Source: Marinobacterium rhizophilum DSM 18822 (GTDB lineage: Bacteria; Pseudomonadota; Gammaproteobacteria; Pseudomonadales; Balneatricaceae). Taken from it: DNA of 64,000 nt. The notes beneath the pieces were generated by a model. The model ran no database searches, was not told where the DNA came from, and was given only the letters and a program-made list of their open reading frames with translations. The translations under genes and the position numbers were made by a program. The stretch covers positions 1 through 64,000 of the forward strand of contig NZ_KB899102.1 in the NCBI RefSeq assembly GCF_000378045.1. Direction: 5' to 3'. Positions 8,415 to 17,918 of the stretch are shown piece after piece (within the stretch, counting starts at the first letter, position 1; every line of letters starts with the position of its first letter).

Positions 8415-9227
8415 ATGAATTTCGATTTTGCTTTGGTACTCGTGGTTGCGACCTTCCTGGCCGCAATCGGCTGGTGTGTTGATAAATTCTGGTTGGCGCC
8501 GGCCCGCAGTGCCCGAGTTCAGAAGGCCGAGCTGCAGCTGGCCGGAGGCCTCTCGCAGGATGCGCTTAGCAAGCTTAACCACGTGCCCGGCTGGATCGAT
8601 TTTTCCCGTTCCCTCTTTCCTGTGCTCTTCGTGGTGCTGATGCTGCGCTCCTTTCTGGTTGAGCCATTTCAGATCCCGTCGGGTTCCATGCTGCCGACCC
8701 TGAACATTGGTGACTTTATTCTGGTGAATAAATACCACTATGGTTTGCGCCTGCCCGTGCTGAATACAAAAGTCGTCGAGCTTAACGACCCCAAGGCCGG
8801 GGATGTCGTTGTGTTCAAGTACCCGCGTGACCCTTCGATCAATTACATCAAGCGCGTCATCGGCCTGCCGGGGGATCGAATCCGCTATCAGAACAAGATG
8901 CTGTTCGTGAACGGTAAGCCGCAGGCACAGCAGCTCTTGGCGCAACTTCCGCCGCTTAAGCCAGAGCAGTTGCTGCTGACGGAGAATCTGGACGGCATCC
9001 AGCACCAGGTCTACCATGACGTTGCCAGTAGCGGAATCGTCGGAGAGTGGGTGGTGCCGCAAGGGCAGTACTTTGTCATGGGTGACAACCGTGACAACAG
9101 CAATGACAGCCGTTACTGGGGCTTCGTACCGGACGAGCTGCTGGTAGGCAAGGCTTTCGCCGTCTGGATGCACTGGGAAACCTTTTTCAGTCTTCCGTCG
9201 TTCGGTGATGTGCGTCTGATCAAGTAA
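8415..9227 (+). CDS. lepB: Signal peptidase I
   Basis: A 270-residue inner-membrane serine protease that removes Sec and Tat signal peptides. One membrane helix is at the N-terminus and a second at residues 73-90 (FPVLFVVLMLRSF). The catalytic serine is in IPSGSMLPTL, the catalytic lysine in NYIKRVIGLPGD, and the family box GDNRDNSNDSRYWG is near residue 222. It is co-transcribed with lepA. Confidence 0.97.
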   Translation: MNFDFALVLVVATFLAAIGWCVDKFWLAPARSARVQKAELQLAGGLSQDALSKLNHVPGWIDFSRSLFPVLFVVLMLRSFLVEPFQIPSGSMLPTLNIGDFILVNKYHYGLRLPVLNTKVVELNDPKAGDVVVFKYPRDPSINYIKRVIGLPGDRIRYQNKMLFVNGKPQAQQLLAQLPPLKPEQLLLTENLDGIQHQVYHDVASSGIVGEWVVPQGQYFVMGDNRDNSNDSRYWGFVPDELLVGKAFAVWMHWETFFSLPSFGDVRLIK

Positions 9228-9259
9228 TTGTGTATCAGCCTGATGAATAGGGGATTGTT

Positions 9260-9643
9260 ATGATCAAGGCAGCGAAGAGGGAACAGGGTGCGTCGTTTGT
9301 CTCTATCCTGATAGTGATGATCATGGTCGGCGTATTTCTGGCCGTTGGGTTTAAGCTGTTTACGCCATACAAGGATCACGCCACCGTTAAATCCATTCTC
9401 GAGAATGTGATCTACGATCCTGATCTTGTGGGCAGGGATTCACGTTCAATTCGAAGTACCATCAGTAGCCGGGCTACTATTAACCAAGTCCGTACAGACC
9501 TTTCGCGCGAAGACTTCCTGAAGATTGAAAATATAGACGGCAAGATTCATTTTGATCTTGTCTACGAAGAGCGGGTTCCGATGTTTTATAACGTGGATGC
9601 CGTGGTTAAATTTAATGAGCATTACGAAGTTATAAAACCTTGA
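9260..9643 (+). CDS. DUF4845 family membrane protein
   Basis: A 127-residue protein with a single N-terminal membrane helix ([19 protein letters not shown], residues 13-31), preceded by an EQGAS segment that resembles a type IV pilin-like leader. The remainder matches the small DUF4845 family regularly found between lepB and rnc in gammaproteobacteria. Function is unknown; the position suggests a link to secretion or envelope processing. Its stop overlaps the TTG start of rnc by four bases. Confidence 0.85.
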   Translation: MIKAAKREQGASFVSILIVMIMVGVFLAVGFKLFTPYKDHATVKSILENVIYDPDLVGRDSRSIRSTISSRATINQVRTDLSREDFLKIENIDGKIHFDLVYEERVPMFYNVDAVVKFNEHYEVIKP

Positions 9644-10329
9644 TCAAACCGACCACAGATCTTAGCCGGCGCCTGGGCTATACCTTTAACGATCCGTCCC
9701 TGCTGGAACTCGCACTCACCCACCGCAGCTGCGGCAAGCGCAACAATGAGCGGCTCGAGTTTCTTGGCGATTCCATTGTCAATTTTGTCATCGCAGATGC
9801 ACTGTTCAGGCAGTTTCCGCAGGCGCGCGAAGGCCAGCTGAGCCGGCTTCGGGCGCGGTTGGTCAAGGGTGAAACCCTGGCCGAGATTGCCCGTGAACTG
9901 AACCTGGGCGATTACCTGCGCCTGGGTTCCGGTGAGCTGAAAAGCGGTGGCTTTCGACGCGATTCCATCCTGGCCGATGCTACCGAGGCCGTGATGGGCG
10001 CCATCTATCTGGATAGCGACCTGGAAACCTGCCGAGGCTTTATTCATCGCTGGTTTGAGGAACGGCTGCATGAGCTCGATCTGAACGAATCGCTGAAAGA
10101 TGCCAAGACACGTCTGCAGGAGCACCTGCAGTCGAGACGCCTTGCCCTGCCTGATTATGAGCTGGTGGCTGTTGATGGCGAAGCGCACTCCCAGACGTTT
10201 TTTATACGTTGCCATGTGACCGGTTTGAGCGCTCCCAGCGAAGGTGTCGGCAACAGTCGCCGGCAGGCGGAGCAGGAGGCTGCGAGACTTGCTCTGGTGG
10301 GACTGCAGGTGGAGAAGGCGCATGAGTGA
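9640..10329 (+). CDS. rnc: Ribonuclease III
   Basis: A 229-residue double-strand-specific endoribonuclease (E. coli form 226). The catalytic signature [10 protein letters not shown] is at residues 37-46, with the second acidic patch in [11 protein letters not shown]. The C-terminal double-stranded RNA-binding domain covers about residues 155-225 ([25 protein letters not shown]). The start is TTG at 9640 within a TTGA overlap with the preceding gene. It matures rRNA precursors and many mRNAs. era overlaps its end by eight bases. Confidence 0.96.
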   Translation: MIKPTTDLSRRLGYTFNDPSLLELALTHRSCGKRNNERLEFLGDSIVNFVIADALFRQFPQAREGQLSRLRARLVKGETLAEIARELNLGDYLRLGSGELKSGGFRRDSILADATEAVMGAIYLDSDLETCRGFIHRWFEERLHELDLNESLKDAKTRLQEHLQSRRLALPDYELVAVDGEAHSQTFFIRCHVTGLSAPSEGVGNSRRQAEQEAARLALVGLQVEKAHE

Positions 10330-11254
10330 CGACTTTGAAATGCCAGAAGGCGAGTCTTACGACGGTGACCAGCGCTGCGGCTTCGTTGCAATCGTTGGAC
10401 GACCCAATGTAGGCAAGTCGACGCTGCTAAACCATATTCTTGGCCAGAAACTGAGTATTACCTCGCGTAAGCCTCAGACCACGCGGCACCAGATTCTGGG
10501 TATCAAGACGGAAGATGACCTGCAGGTCATTTACGTTGACACGCCGGGCCTGCACCGGGATCAGGGCAAGGCGTTGAACCGCTACATGAACAAGACCGCC
10601 GCGGATGCAGTACGCGATGTCGACCTGGTGATATTTCTGGTTGATCGTACCGCCTGGACCGATGAAGACGATCTGGTGCTGGAGAAGCTCACCTGGGTAC
10701 GCTGCCCGGTAGTGCTGGTGGTTAACAAGGTTGATCAGCTCAAGGACAAGGCGGAGCTTTTGCCGCACCTGGAGATGATCACTGCCAAACGGGAATTTGC
10801 TGAAGTCATCCCCATCTCCGCCAAGAACGGACACAACGTGCCGCGCCTGGAAACGCTGGTCGAGCAGCATATGCCTGCCGGCGAGCATTACTATCCAGAG
10901 GATCAGATTACTAACCGCAGCTCGCGCTTTGTCGCCGCCGAGCTGGTGCGCGAAAAGCTGATGCGTAACCTGGGGGAGGAAATTCCCTACGGCACGACGG
11001 TCGAGATTGAGCAGTTTGTCCAGGACGAGTACGGCCTGCTGACGATCAGCGCGCTGATTCTGGTCGAGCGGGAAGGGCAAAAACGTATCGTGATTGGCGA
11101 CAAGGGTGCGCGCATGAAGACCATCGGGCGGGATGCCCGGCTGGACATGGAGCGCATGTTTGACAGCAAGGTCATGCTTAATCTCTGGGTCAAGGTACGC
11201 AAGGGCTGGGCCGATGACGACCGGGCGTTGCGCAGCCTGGGTTATGACGACTAA
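10322..11254 (+). CDS. era: GTPase Era
   Basis: A 310-residue GTPase for 16S rRNA maturation and 30S assembly. Walker A is [10 protein letters not shown]3 DTPG and G4 NKVD. A KH RNA-binding domain lies near residues 220-300 ([15 protein letters not shown]). ATG 10322 overlaps the rnc stop by eight bases, indicating translational coupling; an upstream in-frame ATG inside rnc lacks family similarity. The N-terminus is slightly longer than in E. coli because of an acidic extension ([14 protein letters not shown]). Confidence 0.97.
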   Translation: MSDDFEMPEGESYDGDQRCGFVAIVGRPNVGKSTLLNHILGQKLSITSRKPQTTRHQILGIKTEDDLQVIYVDTPGLHRDQGKALNRYMNKTAADAVRDVDLVIFLVDRTAWTDEDDLVLEKLTWVRCPVVLVVNKVDQLKDKAELLPHLEMITAKREFAEVIPISAKNGHNVPRLETLVEQHMPAGEHYYPEDQITNRSSRFVAAELVREKLMRNLGEEIPYGTTVEIEQFVQDEYGLLTISALILVEREGQKRIVIGDKGARMKTIGRDARLDMERMFDSKVMLNLWVKVRKGWADDDRALRSLGYDD

Positions 11255-11352
11255 GCATGTAGCCTGCAGAGCGCCCCGGCGGCGATCTGTACCGTTATCG
11301 ATGGCCTGCATGCTCCACGTTCGAGCCTTGTCATGAATACTGAGCACTGCTG

Positions 11353-12078
11353 ATGGACTATCGCCTCGACGGGCAGGCCGCTTATGTGCTGCATGCCCGT
11401 CCCTACCGTGATACCAGCTTGCTGGTAGACTGCTTTACGCTGGAGTACGGCAAGGTCAGTCTCGTTGCCCGCGGTGCACGTCGCCCGGGCTCCCGGTCCC
11501 GTGCCAGTATTCAGTCTTTCGTTCCGCTGCAGCTGGGCTGGTCCGGGCGCAGCGAGCTGAAGACTCTCAGCCAGGCCGAGGCCGTTGCGCCACCGGTGTT
11601 TCTGCAGGGGCGGGCCCTGTTGTGCGGGCTCTATCTCAACGAGTTGTTGCAGCGCCTGCTGCAGCCGATCGACCCCCATCCCAGACTTTACGTCTACTAC
11701 CAGTATGCGCTTAACGAGCTGCTCTCAGGGCAGGACATCGAGGGAGCACTGCGTACCTTCGAGCGGCATTTGCTGAGCGAGCTGGGTTATGCGCTGGAAC
11801 TGAGTGGTCTTGACGCCCGAGCATTATACGTTTTAAGACCCGAAGGCGGGCTGCAGACTGTTGTCGCACCCACCGATACCGAGCGGCAGCGTTGTTTTGT
11901 CGGTGAGCAGTTGCTGGCCATTGGCGAAGATGACTATAGCGAGCCGCATACTCGCCGGGCGGCCAAAAGGCTGATGCGTCTGGCACTTGATCAGATGCTG
12001 GGCGGCAAGGCATTGAGAAGCCGTGAACTTTTTCAGCGTCCTGCCGAGCCTGCGGGCATTGGCGCAGGGCACTCTTGA
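11353..12078 (+). CDS. recO: DNA repair protein RecO
   Basis: A 241-residue RecF-pathway mediator that anneals single strands and loads RecA through RecR. The N-terminal OB-fold is visible (AYVLHARPYRDTSLLVDCFT, then VSLVARGARRP). A helical C-terminal domain follows with LCGLYLNELLQRLL and FERHLLSELGYAL. Zinc-cluster cysteines are lacking, as usual in gammaproteobacteria. It continues the rnc-era-recO-pdxJ-acpS order after a 98-base gap. Confidence 0.94.
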   Translation: MDYRLDGQAAYVLHARPYRDTSLLVDCFTLEYGKVSLVARGARRPGSRSRASIQSFVPLQLGWSGRSELKTLSQAEAVAPPVFLQGRALLCGLYLNELLQRLLQPIDPHPRLYVYYQYALNELLSGQDIEGALRTFERHLLSELGYALELSGLDARALYVLRPEGGLQTVVAPTDTERQRCFVGEQLLAIGEDDYSEPHTRRAAKRLMRLALDQMLGGKALRSRELFQRPAEPAGIGAGHS

Positions 12079-12094
12079 ATGAAAGGAGATAAAT

Positions 12095-12868
12095 GTGATT
12101 GAGCCAAGCCGCTTGCTGCTGGGAGTCAACATCGATCATATCGCTACCCTGCGCCAAGCTCGGGGCACCCGCTATCCGGACCCCGTGCAGGCTGCGCTGC
12201 TGGCCGAAGAGGCTGGTGCCGACGGCATTACGGTGCATTTGCGTGAGGACCGGCGTCACATTCAGGAGCGAGATATTCGCCTCTTGAAGGAAACCCTGCA
12301 GACCCGTATGAATCTGGAAATGGCCGTCACCGACGAAATGCTGGCTTTTGCGGAAGAGATTCGTCCGGCGCACAGCTGCCTGGTACCGGAAAAGCGCGAA
12401 GAACTGACCACCGAAGGTGGCCTCGATGTCGCTGGGCAGGAAAGCAAGATGAAGGCTGCCTGCGACCGCCTTGCGGCAGCCGGTATCGAGGTTTCGCTGT
12501 TTATCGATCCCGATCGCGCGCAGATTGATGCGACAGTGCGCTGCGGTGCTCCGGTTATCGAACTGCACACCGGCGCCTATGCCGATGCGACGACGTCAAA
12601 GGCGCAGCGGGCGGAGCTTGCACGCATTCGTGATGCCGCCCGCTATGCGTGGGAGCAGGGTCTGATCGTGAATGCGGGGCATGGCCTGCACTATCACAAT
12701 GTCGAGCAGATTGCTGAAATTCCCGAGCTGAACGAGCTTAATATTGGTCATGGCCTGATTGCCCGCGCGCTCTTTGTCGGCCTCAAGGATGCGGTTGCGG
12801 AGATGCGCAGGCTGATGCTGGAAACCCAGGTGCGGGTGCAGTCGCAGCGGGATGCGCTGAGCCGATGA
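12095..12868 (+). CDS. pdxJ: Pyridoxine 5'-phosphate synthase
   Basis: A 257-residue TIM-barrel enzyme that condenses 1-deoxyxylulose 5-phosphate with 3-amino-2-oxopropyl phosphate to make pyridoxine 5'-phosphate, the last ring-forming step of vitamin B6 synthesis. Conserved segments include [46 protein letters not shown] and [10 protein letters not shown]. The start is GTG at 12095 behind a strong AAAGGAG. The gene overlaps acpS by four bases. Confidence 0.97.
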   Translation: MIEPSRLLLGVNIDHIATLRQARGTRYPDPVQAALLAEEAGADGITVHLREDRRHIQERDIRLLKETLQTRMNLEMAVTDEMLAFAEEIRPAHSCLVPEKREELTTEGGLDVAGQESKMKAACDRLAAAGIEVSLFIDPDRAQIDATVRCGAPVIELHTGAYADATTSKAQRAELARIRDAARYAWEQGLIVNAGHGLHYHNVEQIAEIPELNELNIGHGLIARALFVGLKDAVAEMRRLMLETQVRVQSQRDALSR

Positions 12869-13245
12869 TCGCCGGTATCGGTACCGATCTGGTACAGATT
12901 GACCGCATAGCCAAGGCCCTTGCCCGTACCCCCGGCCTGGCGGAACGGATCCTGAGGCCGCAGGAGCTGGCAGGGTTCACCACCAGCAGGGACCAGGCGC
13001 GGTATCTGGCCAAGCGTTTTGCGGCCAAGGAGGCGGCAGTCAAGGCGCTGGGTACGGGTATTGGTCGTGGTGTGAGCTGGCAGCACCTTGAAATCGGACA
13101 CGATGCCCTGGGCAAGCCCTGTTTGCATCTCACGGGGGGCGCCGAGGCCCGTGCGCTCGAGCTGGGGGTGAGTCGCCTGCACCTGTCCTACAGCGATGAG
13201 CAGCAGCTCATAGTCGCTTTTGTGGTCGCCGAGCAGAATGCCTGA
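12865..13245 (+). CDS. acpS: Holo-acyl carrier protein synthase
   Basis: A 126-residue phosphopantetheinyl transferase that activates the fatty-acid acyl carrier protein using CoA. The Mg-binding motif [12 protein letters not shown] is at the N-terminus and the second signature [14 protein letters not shown] is near residues 49-62. Its ATG overlaps the pdxJ stop (ATGA), the usual pdxJ-acpS coupling. Confidence 0.97.
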   Translation: MIAGIGTDLVQIDRIAKALARTPGLAERILRPQELAGFTTSRDQARYLAKRFAAKEAAVKALGTGIGRGVSWQHLEIGHDALGKPCLHLTGGAEARALELGVSRLHLSYSDEQQLIVAFVVAEQNA

Positions 13246-13320
13246 GCCTAACGGGTGCTCAGTTCGCCGATCGGGTCACCCTGTTTCGTCAATTTACGTA
13301 TTTAGTCACCGGTGATAGAC

Positions 13321-14220
13321 ATGACTTCAGAATTCCCAACCATTGAACACTATGTCGGCAAAACGCCCCTGGTGCGGTTGCAGCGCCTGCCGGGCGATAC
13401 CTCGAATATTATTCTGTGCAAGCTTGAGGGCAATAACCCGGCGGGCTCGGTCAAGGACCGTCCGGCTCTGAGCATGATTCAGCAAGCAGAATCTCGCGGT
13501 GATATTCGTCCGGGGGATACGCTCATTGAGGCCACTTCGGGCAATACGGGGATCGCGCTCGCCATGGCGGCAGCCATCAAGGGTTACAAGCTGATTCTGA
13601 TCATGCCGGACAACGCCAGTGCCGAGCGCAAGTCGTCCATGACGGCCTACGGTGCAGAGCTCATTACGGTTACGCCGGAACAGGGTATGGAAGGAGCGCG
13701 TGACCTGGCGGAACAAATGGAAGCGGCCGGCAAAGGACGGGTGCTGGACCAGTTCGCCAATCTGGACAATCCGGATTCGCATTACCTGGGGACCGGTCCG
13801 GAAATCTGGCAGCAGACCCATGGCCGCGTGACCCATTTTGTGTCTTCCATGGGTACCACGGGCACCATTATGGGGACGTCCCGTTACCTGAAAGAGCAGA
13901 ATCCGAATATCCAGGTGATCGGGTTGCAACCCAGCGACGGTTCGCAGATTCCGGGCATACGGCGCTGGCCCCAGGCTTACCTGCCCAAGATCTTCGACCC
14001 GGCGCGGGTGGATCAGGTGCTGGACATCGAGCAGCGCGAAGCTGAAGACTGTATGCGTGCGCTGGCACGCCAGGAAGGTATCTTTTGCGGCGTCTCGTCG
14101 GGCGGGGCCGTTGCCGGCGCCTTGCGCCTGTCGGCTCAACTGGAGAATGCGGTGATCGTCTGCATTATCTGTGACCGGGGTGATCGTTATCTGTCGACCG
14201 GTGTCTACAGTCAGGCATAG
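13321..14220 (+). CDS. cysM: Cysteine synthase B (O-acetylserine sulfhydrylase, CysM)
   Basis: A 299-residue PLP enzyme forming cysteine from O-acetylserine and sulfide; CysM can also use thiosulfate. The PLP lysine lies in NNPAGSVKDR, the substrate loop is EATSGNTGIAL, and SSMGTTGTIMG binds the phosphate. The sequence follows E. coli CysM closely (IPGIRRWP, FCGVSSGGAVAGALR), which separates it from CysK. ATG 13321 has GGTGA eight bases upstream; GTG 13312 is a possible alternative. In Pseudomonas rlmD commonly sits between cysM and relA; here that gene is missing. Confidence 0.95.
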   Translation: MTSEFPTIEHYVGKTPLVRLQRLPGDTSNIILCKLEGNNPAGSVKDRPALSMIQQAESRGDIRPGDTLIEATSGNTGIALAMAAAIKGYKLILIMPDNASAERKSSMTAYGAELITVTPEQGMEGARDLAEQMEAAGKGRVLDQFANLDNPDSHYLGTGPEIWQQTHGRVTHFVSSMGTTGTIMGTSRYLKEQNPNIQVIGLQPSDGSQIPGIRRWPQAYLPKIFDPARVDQVLDIEQREAEDCMRALARQEGIFCGVSSGGAVAGALRLSAQLENAVIVCIICDRGDRYLSTGVYSQA

Positions 14221-14255
14221 ACCTTGCTAGCGAGCGCACCGTGCTGGGACGTCAC

Positions 14256-14279
14256 ACTGACATTCGTGTGAATGTCAGT
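14256..14279. repeat. Perfect hairpin or palindrome between cysM and relA
   Basis: ACTGACATTC and GAATGTCAGT form a perfect 10-base stem around GTGT. No T-run follows, so it is a poor intrinsic terminator; it may be an operator or an mRNA structure. It lies 36 bases after the cysM stop and 227 bases before relA. Confidence 0.6.
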
Positions 14280-14505
14280 CCGGGGGGTTAGCCGTACATT
14301 GAACTTGCTCGCGAACACAGGTCATAACGACTAGAATGTGCCGCTTGTTGGCAGGGGCCATTTTTTTCTAGGTATTGTCAGGTGTACTTGGCCCCGAAGA
14401 AAAATAAATAGCAGAGATTCATGGCAAGCCGACGCGATGGGACCGGGCTCAGGTTGTTCCCCGGATTCCCGTCAACGGCTTCCAGACTATAGGAGTGGCT
14501 CTGCC

Positions 14506-16779
14506 ATGGTGAAAGTCAGAGAAGATCATCCCATTCGAGAGGATGGCACCGTGGATCTGGACCTGTGGCTGCTAAATCTGCAGCGGCAGGTCGACATTAC
14601 CGATATCAGTCAGATCCGCCAGGCCTGCGAGATGGCCAAGGCCGCTGAGCAGCGCGCGCATGCGGTAAACGAAGATGATATGTGGTCAAAGACCAGCCTT
14701 GGCAGTTACCGCACGGGCCTGGACATGGCCAACATCCTGGCCGAGTTGCAGCAGGATTCGGTGACCCTGGTGGCGGCCATTCTGTACCGCGCGGTGCGCG
14801 AGAACAAACTTTCTCTCAAGCAGGTTAGCGACAAATTCGGTGCCGAGGCGGCACAGCTCATTGACGGCGTGCTGCAGATGGCGGCGATCGGTACCCGCAA
14901 AAACCCCCGCTTTGAAGAAGGCGTTCTGGGCACGGGCTCGAACCAGGTCGATAACGTCCGCAAGATGCTGGTGGCGATGATCGACGATGTGCGGGTCGCG
15001 CTGATCAAGATTGCCGAGCGCACCTGCGCCATTCGCGGCGTAAAGACCGGTACTCGTCGCAAACGCTATCTTGTCGCGCGTGAAGTCTTCGACATCTATG
15101 CACCGCTGGCGCACCGGCTGGGTATCGGGCATATCAAGTGGGAACTTGAAGATCTGTCGTTCCGTTATCTCAAGCCTAATGACTACAAGGACATCGCCAC
15201 GCTGCTGGATGAGAAGCGGCTGGATCGGCAGGAATTCATCAATACCGTTGTCGCCAAGCTCAAGCAGGATCTGAAAGCCGTTAACATTGACGGTCAGGTG
15301 ATGGGGCGAGCAAAGCATATCTACAGCATCTGGCGCAAAATGCAGCGCAAGAACATCGAGTTCAGTCAGGTCTACGATGTGCGGGCGGTACGTATTCTGG
15401 TGCCGGAAACCCGCGACTGCTATACCGCGCTTGGCATCGTTCACGGCCTGTGGCGCAATATTCCGCATGAATTCGATGACTACATCGCCTCGCCCAAGCC
15501 CAACGGATACCGCTCTCTGCATACCGCGGTGATCGGCCCGGAAGGCAAGGTGCTGGAAATTCAGATTCGCACCCATGCGATGCATGAAGAAGCGGAACTC
15601 GGTGTCTGTGCGCACCATCTCTACAAGGGGACCGATCTTAATAGTCGCAGTTCGTCCTATGAGGACAAGATCGCCTGGCTGCGTCAGGTTCTGGAATGGC
15701 ACGATGACCTGGGCCAAAGCGAAGCTTTCGGCGACATGTTGCGTGGCGATGTGACGCAGGATCGAGTCTATGTCTTCACGCCCGAGGGCCACGTGCTGGA
15801 TCTGCCCCATGGTGCCACGGCGTTGGACTTCGCCTACCGTGTCCATACCGAGATCGGACATCGCTGTCGCGGCGCCAAGGTTAACGGGCGCATCATTCCC
15901 CTGACCCGCCCCCTGAAAACGGGCGATCAGGTTGAAATCATGACCGCGAACGAAGAGCGACCGCGACGGGACTGGCTCAACACCAACCTGGGCTATGTGA
16001 CCACGTCCAGAGCAAGGGCCAAGATTGCGCACTGGTTCAAGGAACAGGCGCGGGATCAGAACGCGGAAGCTGGCCGGCATATTGTCGAGCGCGAGTTCAA
16101 GCGCCTGGCGCTGGATATCAGGGAAATCAATCTGGAACGGATTGCCCATGAGCTGAGTTATCGTCAGGCTGAAGACATGTTTGCCGGGCTGGGCGCGGGG
16201 GATTTGCGTCTGTCGCAGATCATCAATGCGGCCCAGCGACAGGTTGAAGTTGAGCACACCGACGAGCAGCTGGATCTGGCACTGCCGGCGATCAGCACTG
16301 CCAAGGTCAAGGGTGACGACCGCATTCGGATTCGCGGCGTGGGCAACCTGCTCACGACGATGGCATCCTGCTGCAAGCCGGTACCGGGGGACCAGATTGT
16401 CGGTTATATAACCCAGGGTCGAGGGGTGTCGGTCCACCGCGAAGACTGCAGTAACGCCTTGGCGCTGCGCGAGCATGAAAGGGAGCGCATGATCGAGGTC
16501 GACTGGGGCGAAGAGGGTGAGGCAACCTACCCGGTGGATATCTTCATCGAGGCCTACGACCGCTCTGGGTTGCTGCGTGACATCATGATGGAACTGGCCA
16601 ACAGCAACCTCAATGTGCTGGCCGCCAATACCCTGACGGATTCCAAAAGCAATGTGGCGCGGCTGTCGATCACGGTGGAGATTTCCCGCCTTGAGATGCT
16701 TGGCCGCATCATGGACAAGATAAACCAGATACCCAACGTCATTGACGTGCACCGTCAACGCAGCGGCTTCACTACCTGA
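14506..16779 (+). CDS. relA: GTP pyrophosphokinase RelA (ppGpp synthetase I)
   Basis: A 757-residue ribosome-associated alarmone synthetase. It has an N-terminal degenerate hydrolase-like domain, in which the HD residues of SpoT-type proteins are not evident. A synthetase domain follows near residues 240-390 (YDVRAVRIL, ASPKPNGYRSLHT). A TGS domain is at about 410-475 (VYVFTPEGHVLDLP), then a zinc-finger domain (MASCCKPVPGDQIVGY) and a C-terminal ACT domain. AGGAG precedes ATG 14506, so the 56-codon upstream extension is rejected. It produces (p)ppGpp in response to uncharged tRNA. mazG follows, as in E. coli and Pseudomonas. Confidence 0.96.
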   Translation: MVKVREDHPIREDGTVDLDLWLLNLQRQVDITDISQIRQACEMAKAAEQRAHAVNEDDMWSKTSLGSYRTGLDMANILAELQQDSVTLVAAILYRAVRENKLSLKQVSDKFGAEAAQLIDGVLQMAAIGTRKNPRFEEGVLGTGSNQVDNVRKMLVAMIDDVRVALIKIAERTCAIRGVKTGTRRKRYLVAREVFDIYAPLAHRLGIGHIKWELEDLSFRYLKPNDYKDIATLLDEKRLDRQEFINTVVAKLKQDLKAVNIDGQVMGRAKHIYSIWRKMQRKNIEFSQVYDVRAVRILVPETRDCYTALGIVHGLWRNIPHEFDDYIASPKPNGYRSLHTAVIGPEGKVLEIQIRTHAMHEEAELGVCAHHLYKGTDLNSRSSSYEDKIAWLRQVLEWHDDLGQSEAFGDMLRGDVTQDRVYVFTPEGHVLDLPHGATALDFAYRVHTEIGHRCRGAKVNGRIIPLTRPLKTGDQVEIMTANEERPRRDWLNTNLGYVTTSRARAKIAHWFKEQARDQNAEAGRHIVEREFKRLALDIREINLERIAHELSYRQAEDMFAGLGAGDLRLSQIINAAQRQVEVEHTDEQLDLALPAISTAKVKGDDRIRIRGVGNLLTTMASCCKPVPGDQIVGYITQGRGVSVHREDCSNALALREHERERMIEVDWGEEGEATYPVDIFIEAYDRSGLLRDIMMELANSNLNVLAANTLTDSKSNVARLSITVEISRLEMLGRIMDKINQIPNVIDVHRQRSGFTT

Positions 16780-16792
16780 CAGGAGCGACCTG

Positions 16793-16825
16793 ATGAGCCC
16801 CTCTACAGAGAATGCCAATGGCTGA
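16793..16825 (+). CDS. Possible 10-codon leader peptide overlapping the mazG start
   Basis: ATG at 16793 has AGGAG eight bases upstream and opens a ten-codon frame (MSPSTENANG) whose TGA at 16823 overlaps the first codons of mazG. The mazG starts at 16812 and 16818 have no good ribosome-binding site of their own. Translation of mazG may therefore depend on ribosomes ending on this short frame. There is no homology support for such a short peptide. Confidence 0.3.
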   Translation: MSPSTENANG

Positions 16826-17627
16826 GTACAACCTGGACGATTTGCTTACCCTGATGGCGCGCCTGCGTGACCCCGAGGATGGCTGTCCCTGGGATCTCAA
16901 GCAGAACTTTGCCAGCATCGTGCGCCATACACTGGAAGAAGCCTATGAGGTGGCAGACACCATCGAGCGGCAGGACTGGCCTCATCTCAAGGACGAGCTT
17001 GGTGATTTGCTGTTCCAGGTGATTTTTTACGCCAGGCTCGGCGATGAGAGCGGTCATTTCGACTTTTCCGATATTGTCGATAATCTCGTTCGAAAGCTGC
17101 TGCGCCGTCATCCCCATGTGTTTCCGGCCGGCACCTTGGCATCCCGTGCCGGCGACATGCAGCGCAGCGAACAGCAGGTCAGCGAAACCTGGGAGCTGAT
17201 CAAGCAGGAAGAGCGTGAAGGCAAGGCCAGCCTGGGTGTTCTGGATGATATACCGGCGGCGCTGCCGGGCCTGAGCCGCGCGGTTAAACTGCAAAAGAGA
17301 GCGTCCGGGGTCGGGTTTGACTGGAATGACCCGTTGCTGGTGCTCGACAAGATCGAAGAGGAAATCAGCGAGCTGCGTGAAGCCATCGCCCGCGGCGCGC
17401 AGGATGAAATCACCGATGAAATGGGGGACCTGCTGTTTGCTCAGGTCAACCTTGCGCGCCATCTGGGGGTTGATCCCGAAACGGCTGTGCGTAGCACCAA
17501 TGCCAAGTTTGTGCGCCGCTTCGGGTATATCGAAAGTGTCGTAAAGGCCTCGGGGCGTGACTGGGACAGCTTTAGTCTCGATGAGCTCGATTCGTTCTGG
17601 AATCAAGCCAAGGTGCGCGGTCTCTAG
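16818..17627 (+). CDS. mazG: Nucleoside triphosphate pyrophosphohydrolase MazG
   Basis: A 269-residue enzyme hydrolysing NTPs and dNTPs to monophosphates. It contains two MazG repeats: the first at about residues 20-105 (CPWDLKQNFASI, EEAYEVADTI, DELGDLLFQV) and the second at about 155-250 (EEEISELREAI, DEMGDLLFAQVNLAR). The EExxE/ExxD metal-binding pattern is intact in both. In E. coli MazG lowers ppGpp and tempers MazEF effects; it sits next to relA here too. The start could also be ATG 16812. Confidence 0.95.
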   Translation: MAEYNLDDLLTLMARLRDPEDGCPWDLKQNFASIVRHTLEEAYEVADTIERQDWPHLKDELGDLLFQVIFYARLGDESGHFDFSDIVDNLVRKLLRRHPHVFPAGTLASRAGDMQRSEQQVSETWELIKQEEREGKASLGVLDDIPAALPGLSRAVKLQKRASGVGFDWNDPLLVLDKIEEEISELREAIARGAQDEITDEMGDLLFAQVNLARHLGVDPETAVRSTNAKFVRRFGYIESVVKASGRDWDSFSLDELDSFWNQAKVRGL

Positions 17628-17918
17628 GACGGCGCCAGGCGCGCAGGTTCCCCGTTTTTGTGTGCTCCTTTTTGCGCCCTCTATTGCACCAGACCGGTGC
17701 GTTTGAGGCACGTCTTCTCCCGCCTGTTCGCGCTGTTGCGAGTGATACGTTGTCCCTGACCGGCGCAGCCCTGCGTCGGTTTGTAAAATCTACCAAAAAC
17801 TGCGATCTTCTATATTTTCCGTTTACCTTATCGGCTGCGAATCCATTATGCTCGAAGGGCAGATGCGACTGGGCCCGGGCGTTAAACCCGGCTGATTTTC
17901 ATCAAAGGGAGAGATTGG
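17628..17918. other. Intergenic region between mazG and ppc
   Basis: About 290 bases without a convincing gene. A frame at 17660-17926 has no recognisable domain and ends inside ppc. The AT-rich segment near 17785-17830 is the most likely place for the ppc promoter, but no strong match is claimed. Confidence 0.4.

Noticed and set aside
14686-16818. 710-codon minus-strand open frame opposite relA
   Set aside because: Antisense of relA without any recognisable domain.
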